NCBI GenBank assembly: GCA_007117785.1
Contig: SKFV01000016.1
Span: forward strand, 1-33,823
Direction: 5' to 3'
Source of the DNA: Pseudomonas sp.
GTDB taxonomy: Bacteria; Pseudomonadota; Gammaproteobacteria; Pseudomonadales; Pseudomonadaceae
DNA: 33,823 nt
Part shown: piece by piece, positions 14,826 to 26,309 of the stretch
Numbering within the stretch: the stretch's first letter is position 1
How the letters are laid out: every line of letters starts with the position of its first letter
The notes under the pieces: model-generated
What the model was told of the DNA's origin: nothing
What the model saw: only the letters and a program-made list of their open reading frames with translations
Databases searched by the model: none
Program-made: the position numbers and the translations under genes

Positions 14826-16167
14826 CACGGAACAAGCCATTCGCTTGTTGCTGGTCGATGATGAGCCGAATATTCTCCGCAGCCTGCATCGCTTACTGCG
14901 TCAGGACGATTACGCCATCACGCTGGCAGAGTCGGGTGATGCCGCCTATGCCCTGTTACAGCAGCAAGCCTTTGACGTCATCGTCTCTGATGCACGGATG
15001 CCCGGCATGGATGGCGCCACCCTGCTTGGCCATGCTTATACCCTCTGGCCAGACAGTGTACGCATATTACTGACCGGCTACGCGGATATGACGACTACCG
15101 TCAAAGCCGTTAATGAAGGACAAATTTTCCGCTACCTGAGCAAACCCTGGGACGACGACGAGCTGCGTCACACCCTACAGCAGGGCTTGACGTTACAGGC
15201 GTCAGAGCGAGAGCGGATCCGCCTGAGTCGTATCATTACCCGACAGAACCATCAACTCAAACAACTCAACGACCAACTACAGCATCAGGTCACCGCAAAG
15301 ACCAGCGAGCTGGAGCAGACAGCCGACATGCTGGACCTGACCTATGAAGAGTTGAAGCACAGTTATATGCAAGCGACCGAAGTGTTTGGATCGCTGATCA
15401 ATATGCGCTTGCCGGCCAGCCAGCATACCAATGCCCGCGTTACCGAGCTGTGCAATGCCATGGCAGCATTACTGGATTACGCCGAGAGTGACCGGCGTAA
15501 TCTCACCATGGCAGCCGCTCTCTATAACATCGGCAAGCTGACCTGGGACGATCGTTTACTGCAACTGCCGCTCGACAGCATGGGTAATCGTGAGCGACAA
15601 CTCTGGGAACGCTACCCGCAAACCAGCAGTGAAGTGCTGTTGGGGCTGGAACCCTTGCAGGAGACTGCACAGATTATTCGCCATCATCAGGAGGCCTGGA
15701 ACGGCAGTGGACACCCCGACCAACTGACCGGCAATGCTATACCCCGTTCAAGCCAGATTTTACGTCTCGCCGTTGATTACATTGAGCTGCAAGCTGGCCT
15801 GATCGTGCCACGACAACTGGACCGCGAACAGGCTATCGATCTGATTCAGCAAGCAGCGGGCAGCCGCTACTCACCGGAACTCGTGCCGCTGTTCGTAGCG
15901 TGTACCGAACAGTTTGCGGAGTTATCGCCAGGCCAGGACGCCTGTGTGTGGTTGAGCACTCGGCAGCTTCTACCCGGCATGGTACTGGGCAAGAACCTTA
16001 TCGCACATAGCGGCTTACTGTTACTGAATGCCAACAAGGCGCTGAGCGACATGATCATCGATAAGTTACTGAGCTTTGAAGCCAGTGAACAAACCCAATA
16101 CCGGGTGCCTGTCCTCAAGGACAGCCTCAAAAACAGTCAAACCATCCGTGAGGACACCGTCCCATGA
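14812..16167 (+). CDS. response regulator with degenerate HD-GYP output domain (YN-GHP)
   Basis: This protein of 451 residues has a receiver at 8-125 (DD 16-17, Asp60 in VIVSDARMPG, Lys111 in LSKPW), a coiled coil at about 130-190, and an HD-GYP-like domain at about 190-370. The metal-binding HD pair is replaced by YN (AAALYNIGK, 238-239), and the GYP motif reads HHQEAWNGSGHP (291-302). Hydrolysis of c-di-GMP is therefore unlikely. P. aeruginosa PA2572 is a known YN-GYP protein, and Shewanella HnoD is a degenerate HD-GYP regulator that restrains a partner phosphodiesterase. By analogy this one may act on the EAL protein at 6143-8191, but that is inference. GGAGG six bases before the ATG at 14812 fixes the start, inside the end of the kinase gene. 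Confidence 0.9.
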   Translation: MSANNTEQAIRLLLVDDEPNILRSLHRLLRQDDYAITLAESGDAAYALLQQQAFDVIVSDARMPGMDGATLLGHAYTLWPDSVRILLTGYADMTTTVKAVNEGQIFRYLSKPWDDDELRHTLQQGLTLQASERERIRLSRIITRQNHQLKQLNDQLQHQVTAKTSELEQTADMLDLTYEELKHSYMQATEVFGSLINMRLPASQHTNARVTELCNAMAALLDYAESDRRNLTMAAALYNIGKLTWDDRLLQLPLDSMGNRERQLWERYPQTSSEVLLGLEPLQETAQIIRHHQEAWNGSGHPDQLTGNAIPRSSQILRLAVDYIELQAGLIVPRQLDREQAIDLIQQAAGSRYSPELVPLFVACTEQFAELSPGQDACVWLSTRQLLPGMVLGKNLIAHSGLLLLNANKALSDMIIDKLLSFEASEQTQYRVPVLKDSLKNSQTIREDTVP

Positions 16168-16535
16168 AAATTCAACTCGTCGACGATGAACCCTTTCTGC
16201 TGAAGGCTATGCAGCGTGAATTGCGTCGCTATGGCGACTGGGAAACCCACTCCTTTACCTCAGCAGAAGATGCGCTGGAAGGGCTGGAAAGGCACGAATA
16301 TGACATTATCATCAGCGATTACAGCATGCCGAAAAGCAGCGGTGTCGACTACCTGCAACAGGTACGCCAGAAACAGCCAAATGCCAAACGCGTATTGTTG
16401 ACCGCGTGGGCGGACCAGCAGGTACTGGCTGATGCGATCAACCGCGCCCAAGTTCACTGTTACTGGCCCAAACCCTGGCAGGTCAGCCAATTACTTGAGC
16501 TGATGAAAAGCCATGAGCAAGCGGTGCAACCCTAA
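16164..16535 (+). CDS. single-domain receiver protein
   Basis: This is a stand-alone CheY-like receiver of 123 residues with no output domain. The acidic pair is at positions 7-8 (VDDEP), the acceptor Asp is in IIISDYSMP, Thr is in LLTAW, and Lys is in WPKPW. The WPKPW form resembles the receiver of the preceding protein (LSKPW). Its ATG overlaps the stop of the YN-GHP gene (ATGA), so the two are translationally coupled. It could be a phosphate sink or a shuttle for the kinase at 13539. It ends the operon. The 124 bases to the convergent gene at 16660 contain no clear terminator. Confidence 0.88.
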   Translation: MKIQLVDDEPFLLKAMQRELRRYGDWETHSFTSAEDALEGLERHEYDIIISDYSMPKSSGVDYLQQVRQKQPNAKRVLLTAWADQQVLADAINRAQVHCYWPKPWQVSQLLELMKSHEQAVQP

Positions 16536-16659
16536 GCCAGCAGCCGAGCATCGGGGTAGAGGCTAAAGTCTCAAGCGAAAAAATGTAAAACTGCCATGTA
16601 AAAGATATGCAAGCTTGCCGTTGATGTGCAAGATATCGACGTAAGTTTGCTGCTTTGCG

Positions 16660-17675
16660 TCAATGGCCAAGCCAACGTGTCAACTCCGCGGCCGAGCGCA
16701 CCTTGTCGGGTATATGTTGACCGGCCCAGAGCGGCGAGAAATCACCGCTCTGGGCCGCCTCTGCAGCTTTGCGCAGGGGCGCCAGCGCATTACCCGCCTG
16801 TGGAAAAGCCGGTGCCAGTTCACTCATCGGCCCTTGCTCGCGCATCAAGCGGTTGACGATACCGCGCGCCGGACGCCCGCTGAACAGGTTGGTCAGTGCT
16901 GTGTGTTCGGCTCCTGGTGCCTGCAAGGCAGCACGGTGCACAGCACTGGTAATGGCTTCAGGGCATAGCAGATAGGCAGTACCAACCTGCACGGCACTGG
17001 CGCCGAGGGCCGTCGCAGCGCGCACGCCGGCCGGATCAGCAATACCCCCGGCAGCAATCACCGGCACGGATACAGCAGCAACCACTTGGGGCAGCAGAGC
17101 AAAGATACCTACCTGGGTGCTAATGTCATCACTGAGAAACATGCCACGATGGCCGCCAGCCTCTAGCCCTTGGGCGATAATCAGATCCGCACCGTTCTGC
17201 TCAAGCCAGCGCGCCTCGGCAACGGTGGTAGCGCTGGCCAGCACCTTGCAGCCCAAGGTTTTAACCTGAGCCAGCAAATCCGCAGCCGGCAAACCAAAAT
17301 GGAAACTGACCAGCGGCGGTGGGCAGTCGGCCAATATGTCCAATAGCTCACGGCTGAAAGGTTGCCGGCCAGCGCCACTGGGGGCTTTCCCGGCATCCAA
17401 CTCGAATTCGGCGTAATAGGGCGCCAGGCTCTCCCGCCAGCGCTGCTCGACAGCCACATCAGCCGGTGGCGCTTGATGACAGAAAAAGTTCACATTCCAC
17501 GGCCCTGCAGCTGTCTGCATACACTCCAACTCAGCGGCCAATGCGTCGCTACTCAACATGGCTGCCGGAATCGAACCGACACCGCCAGCGGCACAGACCG
17601 CCAGCGCCAACCGGCTATCCTGGGAACCTGCCATGGGTGCCTGAATAATCGGTAGACGGCTGCCGAGTGTTTTGC

Positions 17676-17685
<10 letters not shown>
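16660..17685 (-). CDS. nitronate monooxygenase family flavoprotein (2-nitropropane dioxygenase-like)
   Basis: This is a 341-residue TIM-barrel flavoenzyme. It carries the class I family motifs: IIQAPMAG near the N-terminus, SFHFG with the likely catalytic His, IIAQGLEAGGHRG (FMN phosphate binding), VIAAGGIAD and AVQVGTAYL. Members oxidise propionate 3-nitronate and other alkyl nitronates; close relatives such as PA1024 of P. aeruginosa also act as NADH:quinone reductases, so the substrate is uncertain. Its ATG at 17685 lies ten bases inside the end of the acetoacetyl-CoA synthetase gene, so it is probably co-translated with it. Confidence 0.9.
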
Positions 17686-19621
<1,936 letters not shown>

Positions 19622-19625
<4 letters not shown>

Positions 19626-22600
19626 GGGCTCAGCACCTCATAACTGGTGATATAGGTAGTGGCCTGCGGCTCGGCTAGCGGTCGGCTGAACAGATAGCCC
19701 TGAGCAATATCGCAGCCCTGCAGACGCAGAATTCTCAGTTGTTCGCTGGTTTCTACCCCCTCGGCGAGCGTCCGCATGCCCAGACTTCTGGCCAGGTTGA
19801 TGGTCACACTGACGATGGCCGCATCATCGTTATTGGCGCTCAGGTGACGGATAAACGACTGGTCGATTTTCAGGGTTTGCAATTCATAACGCTTGAGGTA
19901 ACTCAGCGACGAGTAACCAGTACCAAAATCGTCCAGTGCAAGCCCAATCCCCAGGTTATGTAGCTCCTGCATGATGCTGACTGCCAGATCCGGGTCCTGC
20001 ATCGCGATGGTTTCAGTCAGCTCAAGATCGATACTGCTAGACGGTAAGTGATGCCGCCGCAGCAGGCTGGCTACCTGTGTCGCGAGGTCTGGTGCATTGA
20101 ACTGGGCGGCCGAGAGGTTAATCGCCATACTCAACTGGTTATGCCCCGCGGCATGCCAACGTGCCAATTGGGCCATCGCCTGCTCCATCACCCAGTCACC
20201 AATCGGCAAAATCAAACCACTATTTTCTGCCACCGGAATAAATTCGGCTGGCGACACCTGACCCAGTTCTGGATGCTGCCAGCGCAACAAAGCTTCAAAA
20301 CCAAGCAAACGACCACTCACCAGCTCATGCTGCGGCTGATAATTCAGGCTCATCTGGTTCAATTCCAGAGCCCTGCGCAAAGCGTTCTCGATTTCCAGTG
20401 TGCGCACATAATGCGTTTGCAGTGCTGGAGTAAAAAAACTGAAGGTGTTGCGGCCCAGCGACTTGGCCCGGTACATAGCGATATCCGCCTTGGTATGCAA
20501 GCCAGCCAGGTCACTGGCGTCGTCCGGATACATGGCAATGCCGATGGACGCAGTAACCACCAGTTCATGCCCCTGGGTTTCGATCGGATCAGCCAGCAAA
20601 TGCAGAATATCTTCGGCCTTCAAACTGGCAACATTGGCATCGACTTCCGGCAACAAAAGCATGAACTCGTCACCACCCAGACGTGCCAGTGTGTCTACAT
20701 CTCGCAGGGAGCCCTGCAAGCGTTTGGCAATCGCAACCAAAAGTGTATCGCCTGTCTCATGCCCCAACGAATCATTAACGTTCTTGAAGTTATCCAGATC
20801 GATATACAAGAGAGCAACCTGCCGCTCGTGCCGCGCTGCCAGTTTAAACGCAAAGGTAGCGCGCTGTTCAAGAAGCGGCCGATTGGGTAACTCAGTCAGC
20901 GGATCATAGTAGGCCAGCCTGTAGATACGCTTTTCATCTTGCTTGCGCTGGGTGATGTCATTGATCACCGCCAGATAATGACTGACCTCACCCTGTTCGT
21001 TCAGTAAACGGGTGACAGTCAGCCATTCCGGGTACAAAGTGCCGTCCTTGCGTCGGTTCCAGACCTCGCCTTGCCATTGCCCCTCGTTGTCAATCTGATG
21101 CCACATGCTTTCGTAAAAGGCGCGATTGTGTCGACCGGAAGACAGAATGCTGGGTTTTTTACCCAAAACCTCGGCTTCAGAGTAACCAGTGATCCGGCTA
21201 AAGCCCTGGTTGACCATAATAATGCGCTGCTCGGGGTCAGTGATCAGAAAGCCGTCAGTACTTTGCTCGAAAGCGCGAGTAGTCAGACGCAAGCGCTCAG
21301 TCGCTTCTACCTGCTCAGAAAAATCCATCACTGTGCCGACAAAGCGCCCACTACGCTCACCTTCAACGCTGACAATATAGCGCCCTCGAACCAGCAGCCA
21401 GACCCAGTGGCCATCAGCATGCCTTACACGGACCTGATCCTCGTACAAATCCAGTGATTGATCACGCATGTAGCGCACAAAGCGGCGCACAGCCCGACTT
21501 TGGTCTTGCGGATGAATCAGGCGCACCCAGACGTACCAGATATCCGAGCGCTGAACAGCCGTCAGGTCATCCGCTTTCATGCCCAGCAGGGAAAAGTATT
21601 CATCATTGCAGTAGAGGATGTTGCGATGAGTATCGTATTCCCAGGCCCCGGTATTGGTTGCCGAAATTTGCGCTTCGTAACGTGCCAGGTTGTCCCGCGC
21701 AGCTTGCTCAGCCTTGATACGCAAACTGATATCTCTTGACAGCACGACGAACACCGGTGGCTCAGCCCCCGGCTTGCGAGCAACTGATAGCTCAAACCAG
21801 CGCTGGCTTTCATCAACGGGTAAACAGATGCGTTGGCCCGTGGACCACCCTTGCCTGTCTGCCTCTTGTAAAGCAGCCAGCACCGCATCCGCCGATGCGC
21901 GATCCGTGAACACCTCGCTGACTGTGCGCCCGCGGAGCTGACTGAAGGGCGCTTCAAGTCGCTCAGGTGCCGAGTAATAGGTCAGGTAGGTGCCTTCCCG
22001 GTCCATTTCAAACAATAGGTCAGGAATGGCAAGTACTATACCTTCGGTGCGTTGACGGCCTTCCTCAATAGTCGCTGTGCGCATTACCACTTCATGCTCA
22101 AGATGTTCACGCTGCCAACGGACACGTAATAGCGATAAAACCAGATATGCCAGCAACAGGCTTATCAGCAGGGCAGTTGACATCCATATAAGCAGATAGG
22201 GCATTGAGCCTTCAGCCTCCTGCTCGATACGCAACTGCCAACGGCTATTGGTTAGCTCGAAGTCACCCGTCATGTAATTGCCAGACAAGGCATCATGGCT
22301 GCTCAGAACGATTTCATAATCACCACTGAGGGTATCAAGGCGTAGCAATTGATAGGCATAACCCTGTTCACGCAAGTGTTGCAGATCTGCCGTCTCCAGC
22401 AGTCCCGAAATCCGGATAAGAACACTGACCAGCCCCCAAAACTCTCGCTGATGGTCATCTTCAAGATAAACAGGCACACGGCCTACGATGACTTCACGTC
22501 CATCTGCCAGTGTTACCCGGGAGGAAATCGTCAACTCTTCTCGTTCGACAGCCAGCCATGCATCCCTTGATGTGTCTGGATCAGTGAAGAGATCACGCCC

Positions 22601-22969
22601 GAGATTCTCTTGACTGCCTTCGAGTGGCGCAATCATGTCGACTACACCTCCAGGAGCCAGAGCGAGCATCGAAACGCCCGGATAATTGCGCAGCAATTCA
22701 GTGCTGAAACCCTGGAAATCGTTGAATTCGCCGTTAGTGAACCTAACAACACCGGCAAGTGCGTCGGCGACGCTGAAAGAACGTATCAGATGGTCCTGCA
22801 AGCCCTTGGCGTGCAAATCTGCCAAGGTATCAGTCTGGTGTTTTTGTTCCTGCTGTTGGTAGCTGAAAAGGTTGAGCACAACCGCGGTTGAGAGTGCCAG
22901 ACACAAACAGAAAGCCAGACCAGCAAAGGCCCAGTAGCGGGTAGGCAGTTTCAGAAATTGATCAACCAT
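19622..22969 (-). CDS. membrane CHASE-PAS-PAS-PAS-GGDEF-EAL c-di-GMP enzyme
   Basis: This is a bifunctional-type protein of 1115 residues. TM1 covers about 12-35, a periplasmic CHASE domain about 60-230, and TM2 about 257-282. Three PAS/PAC units follow at about 305-420, 430-555 and 560-680 (GFLITDPEQRIIMVNQGFSRITGYS). The GGDEF domain (about 690-850) keeps RLGGDEF (765-769) and an RxxD inhibitory site (RDVD, 756-759). The EAL domain (about 870-1105) keeps EALLRW (892-897), NLSAAQF, ELTET, DDFGTGYSS, LKIDQSF and EGVET. Both active sites look intact, so it could make or break c-di-GMP. The ATG at 22969 has no strong ribosome site. Transcription probably continues into aacS and the nitronate monooxygenase gene. 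Confidence 0.94.
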
Positions 22970-23017
22970 CAGGGGCTCACAAACAAAAAGTGCTGTTGTT
23001 GTATGACGTCCCGGTCG

Positions 23018-23043
23018 AAAAGCTGCCTTTGGGCTTGGGCAGC
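23018..23043 (-). terminator. candidate terminator after the lipoprotein peptidase gene
   Basis: On the minus strand, GCTGCC and GGCAGC form a 6-bp stem with a 10-base loop, followed by four T. The stem is short and the T run modest. It lies in the 125-base gap between the peptidase gene and the GGDEF-EAL gene. Confidence 0.4.
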
Positions 23044-23094
23044 AGGTTATGTTCCGACCGATATTGTCGCATAAACCCCTGTTTTAACTATGAT

Positions 23095-24123
23095 TTAGTA
23101 GTAGTTCTGCAACCTTTCGCGGCGACTTACTGCAGCTTGTCGGCCCAGCTCGGCAACGCGAGCATGAAAGATGGCCCAGTCGTTTCCGGCCTCGGCAAAA
23201 AGCGCGGCAAAGCCCGGTACCCATTGGTCATATAACCCAAAGGGTAGCAGACTGGCGTTATTTAGCTCGCTGGCAAACCAGTGATCAAAGCGTGTACTGC
23301 CAGCCCATTGCTGATCGCGCCAATCGGCATAGTCGGCTCGCAATTGTGCAAAACGCTGATCGCGCTGGTCTCGCAACTCTTCCTGCAGCAAAGGCTGGGC
23401 ATAGACGACCTGCAAGTCTTCCCGTGCCGTCAGCATAAATTGCACAAACTCGCGCTGCTGCTGACGCTCGGTCGCTTCGGGTTGCGGCCAGCCTTGTAGT
23501 TTGCGCCACTCGCGCAACCCCTGCTGTTCGACAAAGGTGGCATAGGATTCATTGAAGGCGGTGTCATTGCGCACATAGACCTGTTGGTGCGCCAACTCAT
23601 GGAAAATCAGCCGCACCAGCTCCTCATCACTCCAGTGCAGCATCGAACTGAGCACCGGGTCATCATACCAGCCCAGGGTCGAATAGGCCGGGACCCCGCC
23701 AATAAACACCTGTTTGCCGCGCTCGCGCCAGTCAGCCGCGGCTGACTGCGCATCCGCCTGGGAAAAATAGCCGCGATAGCTCACACAGCCCAGCCAGGGA
23801 AAGCATTGCTCAACCGGCTCGACCGAGAATTCCGGAGTGATCATCAGATTCCACAATACATAGGGCCGGGGCAAGGCGCTGTAACGGGTATAACTGGCAT
23901 TGTCCGGCAGGGCCAGTTGCTCACTGGCAAACTGGCGGGCTTCCAACGCCAACCCCAGGCGCCGCTGCAATTCAGGGTCGGCCTCAGGATCGGCCAGAAT
24001 AGTTTCAATCGGTACCGCCAGCCGCATCACCTCACGCTGACCCTGCCAGGCCTGGTGCAGATAGCTCATGCCGCTGCAGCCAGTCAACAGCGCCAGCAGC
24101 GCGCCGATCATCAGTCCACGCAC
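23095..24123 (-). CDS. predicted zinc aminopeptidase lipoprotein (COG4324 type)
   Basis: This is a predicted lipoprotein of 342 residues. The signal peptide ends in LLTGC-SG, a lipobox, so the protein should be membrane-anchored outside the cytoplasm. The metallopeptidase motif is IFHELAHQQVY (HExxH), with a downstream NESYATFVE as likely third ligand. VPAYSTLGWYDDPVLSSML is characteristic of the 'predicted aminopeptidase' family as I remember it. The substrate is unknown. I prefer the GTG at 24123 because AAGGAGG lies four bases upstream and it gives an Arg-containing n-region. Alternatives are the ATG at 24111 (overlapping the trpI stop as TGATG) and the ATG at 24141. It overlaps the end of trpI. 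Confidence 0.85.
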   Translation of the reverse strand: MRGLMIGALLALLTGCSGMSYLHQAWQGQREVMRLAVPIETILADPEADPELQRRLGLALEARQFASEQLALPDNASYTRYSALPRPYVLWNLMITPEFSVEPVEQCFPWLGCVSYRGYFSQADAQSAAADWRERGKQVFIGGVPAYSTLGWYDDPVLSSMLHWSDEELVRLIFHELAHQQVYVRNDTAFNESYATFVEQQGLREWRKLQGWPQPEATERQQQREFVQFMLTAREDLQVVYAQPLLQEELRDQRDQRFAQLRADYADWRDQQWAGSTRFDHWFASELNNASLLPFGLYDQWVPGFAALFAEAGNDWAIFHARVAELGRQAAVSRRERLQNYY

Positions 24124-25001
24124 AGGGCCTCCTTGAGCCATTCGGCCAGTTCCCGTGCCGCTGCTTGCGGCTGACGCGCAGGTACCCAGAGGCTCAACTG
24201 ATTGCCAGTAGAAACAAAGCCCCAGGGCGCCAACAAGCGCCCGGCAGCCAGATCATCAGCCACCAACAGTTGTGGCGCAATGGCCACACCCAAGCCAGAT
24301 AGCGCCGCTTCCAGCAGGTAATACAAATGCTCAAAGCCCTGCCCTTGTTGAATCTTTGCCGGGTCCAGCTCACTGGCCTTGGCCCAGTCCGTCCAGGCTT
24401 GTGGTCGCGACTGGGTATGCAGCAGCGCCTCCTGCAACAGCGTCGCAGCCGGTTGCCCCTGCAAGCTGTTGGCGCGGGCAAAACGCGGGCTGAATACCGG
24501 GCCAATGCGCTCGGCAGCAACAGGATAGACCTGCATATCCGCTGGCCAGGGCGGTGCGGCAAACAGCAGGGTGGCGCTGACTCCGGGGCGGCGCGGATCC
24601 AGTTCGCCTTCGCTGGCTGACAAATGCAGGTTCAGCGCTGGCAGTTCGTTGTTGAGTCGATCCAGGCGCGGAATAAACCAGCGCGCCAACAGGCTACCCG
24701 GGCAAGCAAGCAGGAAGGGCGCGGCCAACTCGCTGGCACGGACTTCGCCACAGGCCAGACGCAAACGCTCAAAGGCATCCTGGACGGCGCTCTGCAAATG
24801 CTGGCCGGCGGGGGTCAGGCGAATACCGCGCCCCACCTTATCGAACAGAGCCACACCCAGCTCCTGCTCCAGCAGTCGGATCTGACGACTGACGGCACCA
24901 TGGGTGACGTACAATCTGGCTGCCGCCTGGCTCACACTTTCCAGCTCGGCAACACGCTCGAACACCTTGAGGGCATTGAGTGAGGGGATATCTCTGGCCA
25001 T
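24111..25001 (-). CDS. trpI: LysR-type activator of trpBA
   Basis: This is a LysR regulator of 296 residues. The helix-turn-helix is near residues 18-45 (VSQAAARLYVTHGAVSRQIRLLEQELG), and the effector domain is about 90-290. Segments such as GSLLARWFIPRLD, ASEGELDPRRPG, FEHLYYLLEAALSGLGVAIAP and WVPARQPQAAARELAEWLKEAL match P. aeruginosa TrpI as I remember it. TrpI binds indoleglycerol phosphate and activates trpBA, which diverges 99 bases away, as in other pseudomonads. The ATG at 25001 is favoured over a TTG at 25013; its ribosome site is weak. Confidence 0.95.
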   Translation of the reverse strand: MARDIPSLNALKVFERVAELESVSQAAARLYVTHGAVSRQIRLLEQELGVALFDKVGRGIRLTPAGQHLQSAVQDAFERLRLACGEVRASELAAPFLLACPGSLLARWFIPRLDRLNNELPALNLHLSASEGELDPRRPGVSATLLFAAPPWPADMQVYPVAAERIGPVFSPRFARANSLQGQPAATLLQEALLHTQSRPQAWTDWAKASELDPAKIQQGQGFEHLYYLLEAALSGLGVAIAPQLLVADDLAAGRLLAPWGFVSTGNQLSLWVPARQPQAAARELAEWLKEALCVD

Positions 25002-25008
25002 AAAACAG

Positions 25009-25023
25009 GTCAACTTTTCTCAC
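25009..25023 (-). promoter_or_regulatory. candidate TrpI binding site
   Basis: The minus strand reads GTGAG-AAAAG-TTGAC. It matches GTGAG-N5-CTGAC, the TrpI consensus as I recall it, with one mismatch. It sits next to the trpI start, 78-92 bases upstream of the trpB ATG, where LysR regulators bind to activate the divergent gene and repress their own. Confidence 0.55.
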
Positions 25024-25100
25024 AGGTTGCGGCCAGCATATCGCTTTTTTAACCGCTCGGGCAGGCCTATTGTATGCGCATGCTTCCAGAGGAGGATGCC

Positions 25101-26309
25101 ATGCAATCCACTACCTTTACCCAAGGCGCCGATGCCCAGGGCCAGTTCGGTCAATTTGGCGGCCGTTTTGTTGCCGAAACCCTGATGCCGCTGATTCTCG
25201 ATCTGGAACAAGCGTTCAATCAGGCCATGTGTGAGCCGGACTTTCTGGCCCAGCTCGACCGCTTCCATGCCGAGTTCGTTGGCCGTCCCAGCCCGCTGTA
25301 TTTCGCTGAACGCCTGACCGAACAATACGGCGGTGCCAAGATCTACTTCAAGCGTGAAGAGCTGAACCACACCGGCGCACACAAGATCAACAATTGCATC
25401 GGCCAGGTCTTGCTGGCCAAGCGTATGGGCAAGACCCGCATCATCGCCGAGACCGGTGCCGGCATGCACGGCGTGGCAACCGCCACCGTGGCCGCCCGTT
25501 TCGGCTTGCCCTGCGTAGTCTACATGGGTGCCACTGATATTGAGCGCCAGCGCGACAATGTCGCCCGGATGCGGCTGATGGGCGCCGAGATCGTGCCGGT
25601 TACCTCGGGTCGCGGCACGCTGAAAGACGCCATGAACGAAGCCCTGCGCGACTGGGTCACCAACGTTGACAACACCTTCTACATGATAGGTACGGTCGCC
25701 GGGCCACACCCTTACCCGACCATGGTACGTGATTTCCAGGCCATTATCGGCCGCGAAACCCGCCAGCAGATGCTCGCCCGCGAAGGCCGTCTGCCGGACA
25801 GTCTGATTGCCTGCATTGGCGGTGGCTCCAACGCCATGGGCCTGTTCTACCCCTTCCTCGATGATGCCGAGGTACGCATCGTGGGTGTCGAGGCGGCCGG
25901 CCATGGCCTGGACAGCGGCCAGCACGCAGCCAGCCTCAAGGGCGGCCAGCCCGGTGTATTGCACGGCAACCGAACCTATCTGCTGCAGGACGACGACGGC
26001 CAGATCGCCGATGCCCACTCGGTCTCGGCCGGCCTTGACTACCCCGGCATCGGCCCGGAACACGCCTGGTTGCATGAGCAGGGCCGCGTTGAGTATGTCG
26101 CCGTCACCGATACCGAAGCGCTGGATGCCTTTCATAACTGCTGCCGGAAAGAAGGCATCATCCCGGCGCTGGAAACCGCGCATGCCCTGGCCGAAGTGGC
26201 CAAACTTGCGCCCACCCTGCCCAGCGACCACCTGATGGTGGTCTGCTTGTCTGGTCGCGGTGACAAGGACATGCCCACAGTATTACGCCTCATGGAGGAA
26301 GCCCAATGA
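25101..26309 (+). CDS. trpB: tryptophan synthase beta subunit
   Basis: This PLP enzyme of 402 residues joins indole and serine to give tryptophan, in an alpha2beta2 complex with TrpA. The PLP lysine is in NHTGAHKIN, the catalytic Glu is in AETGAGMHG, and the PLP phosphate loop is in CIGGGSNAMG. GGRFVAETLMPLI starts the fold, and the length is normal for the family. AGAGGAGG just upstream fixes the ATG at 25101 rather than the in-frame ATG at 25074. The stop overlaps the trpA start (ATGA). TrpI is expected to activate transcription. Confidence 0.98.
   Translation: MQSTTFTQGADAQGQFGQFGGRFVAETLMPLILDLEQAFNQAMCEPDFLAQLDRFHAEFVGRPSPLYFAERLTEQYGGAKIYFKREELNHTGAHKINNCIGQVLLAKRMGKTRIIAETGAGMHGVATATVAARFGLPCVVYMGATDIERQRDNVARMRLMGAEIVPVTSGRGTLKDAMNEALRDWVTNVDNTFYMIGTVAGPHPYPTMVRDFQAIIGRETRQQMLAREGRLPDSLIACIGGGSNAMGLFYPFLDDAEVRIVGVEAAGHGLDSGQHAASLKGGQPGVLHGNRTYLLQDDDGQIADAHSVSAGLDYPGIGPEHAWLHEQGRVEYVAVTDTEALDAFHNCCRKEGIIPALETAHALAEVAKLAPTLPSDHLMVVCLSGRGDKDMPTVLRLMEEAQ

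Noticed and set aside
16536..16659. Terminator or inverted repeat around GATATGCAAGCTTGCC / GTGCAAGATATC
   Set aside because: The arms are imperfect and not followed by a T run. CAAGCTTG is too short to mean much alone.
20048..20890. Plus-strand open frame (280 codons) opposite the GGDEF-EAL gene
   Set aside because: It lies wholly within a certain multi-domain gene on the other strand and its translation looks non-globular.
25046..25074. Sigma70 promoter for trpB (TTTTTA / TATTGT)
   Set aside because: Both boxes are poor matches. TrpI-activated promoters can be weak, but the sequence alone does not support placing it.
25020..26231. Long minus-strand open frame (403 codons) opposite trpB
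   Set aside because: It is a shadow of trpB: low-complexity Gly/Ala/Val-rich translation, no recognised motif and no ribosome site supporting it.
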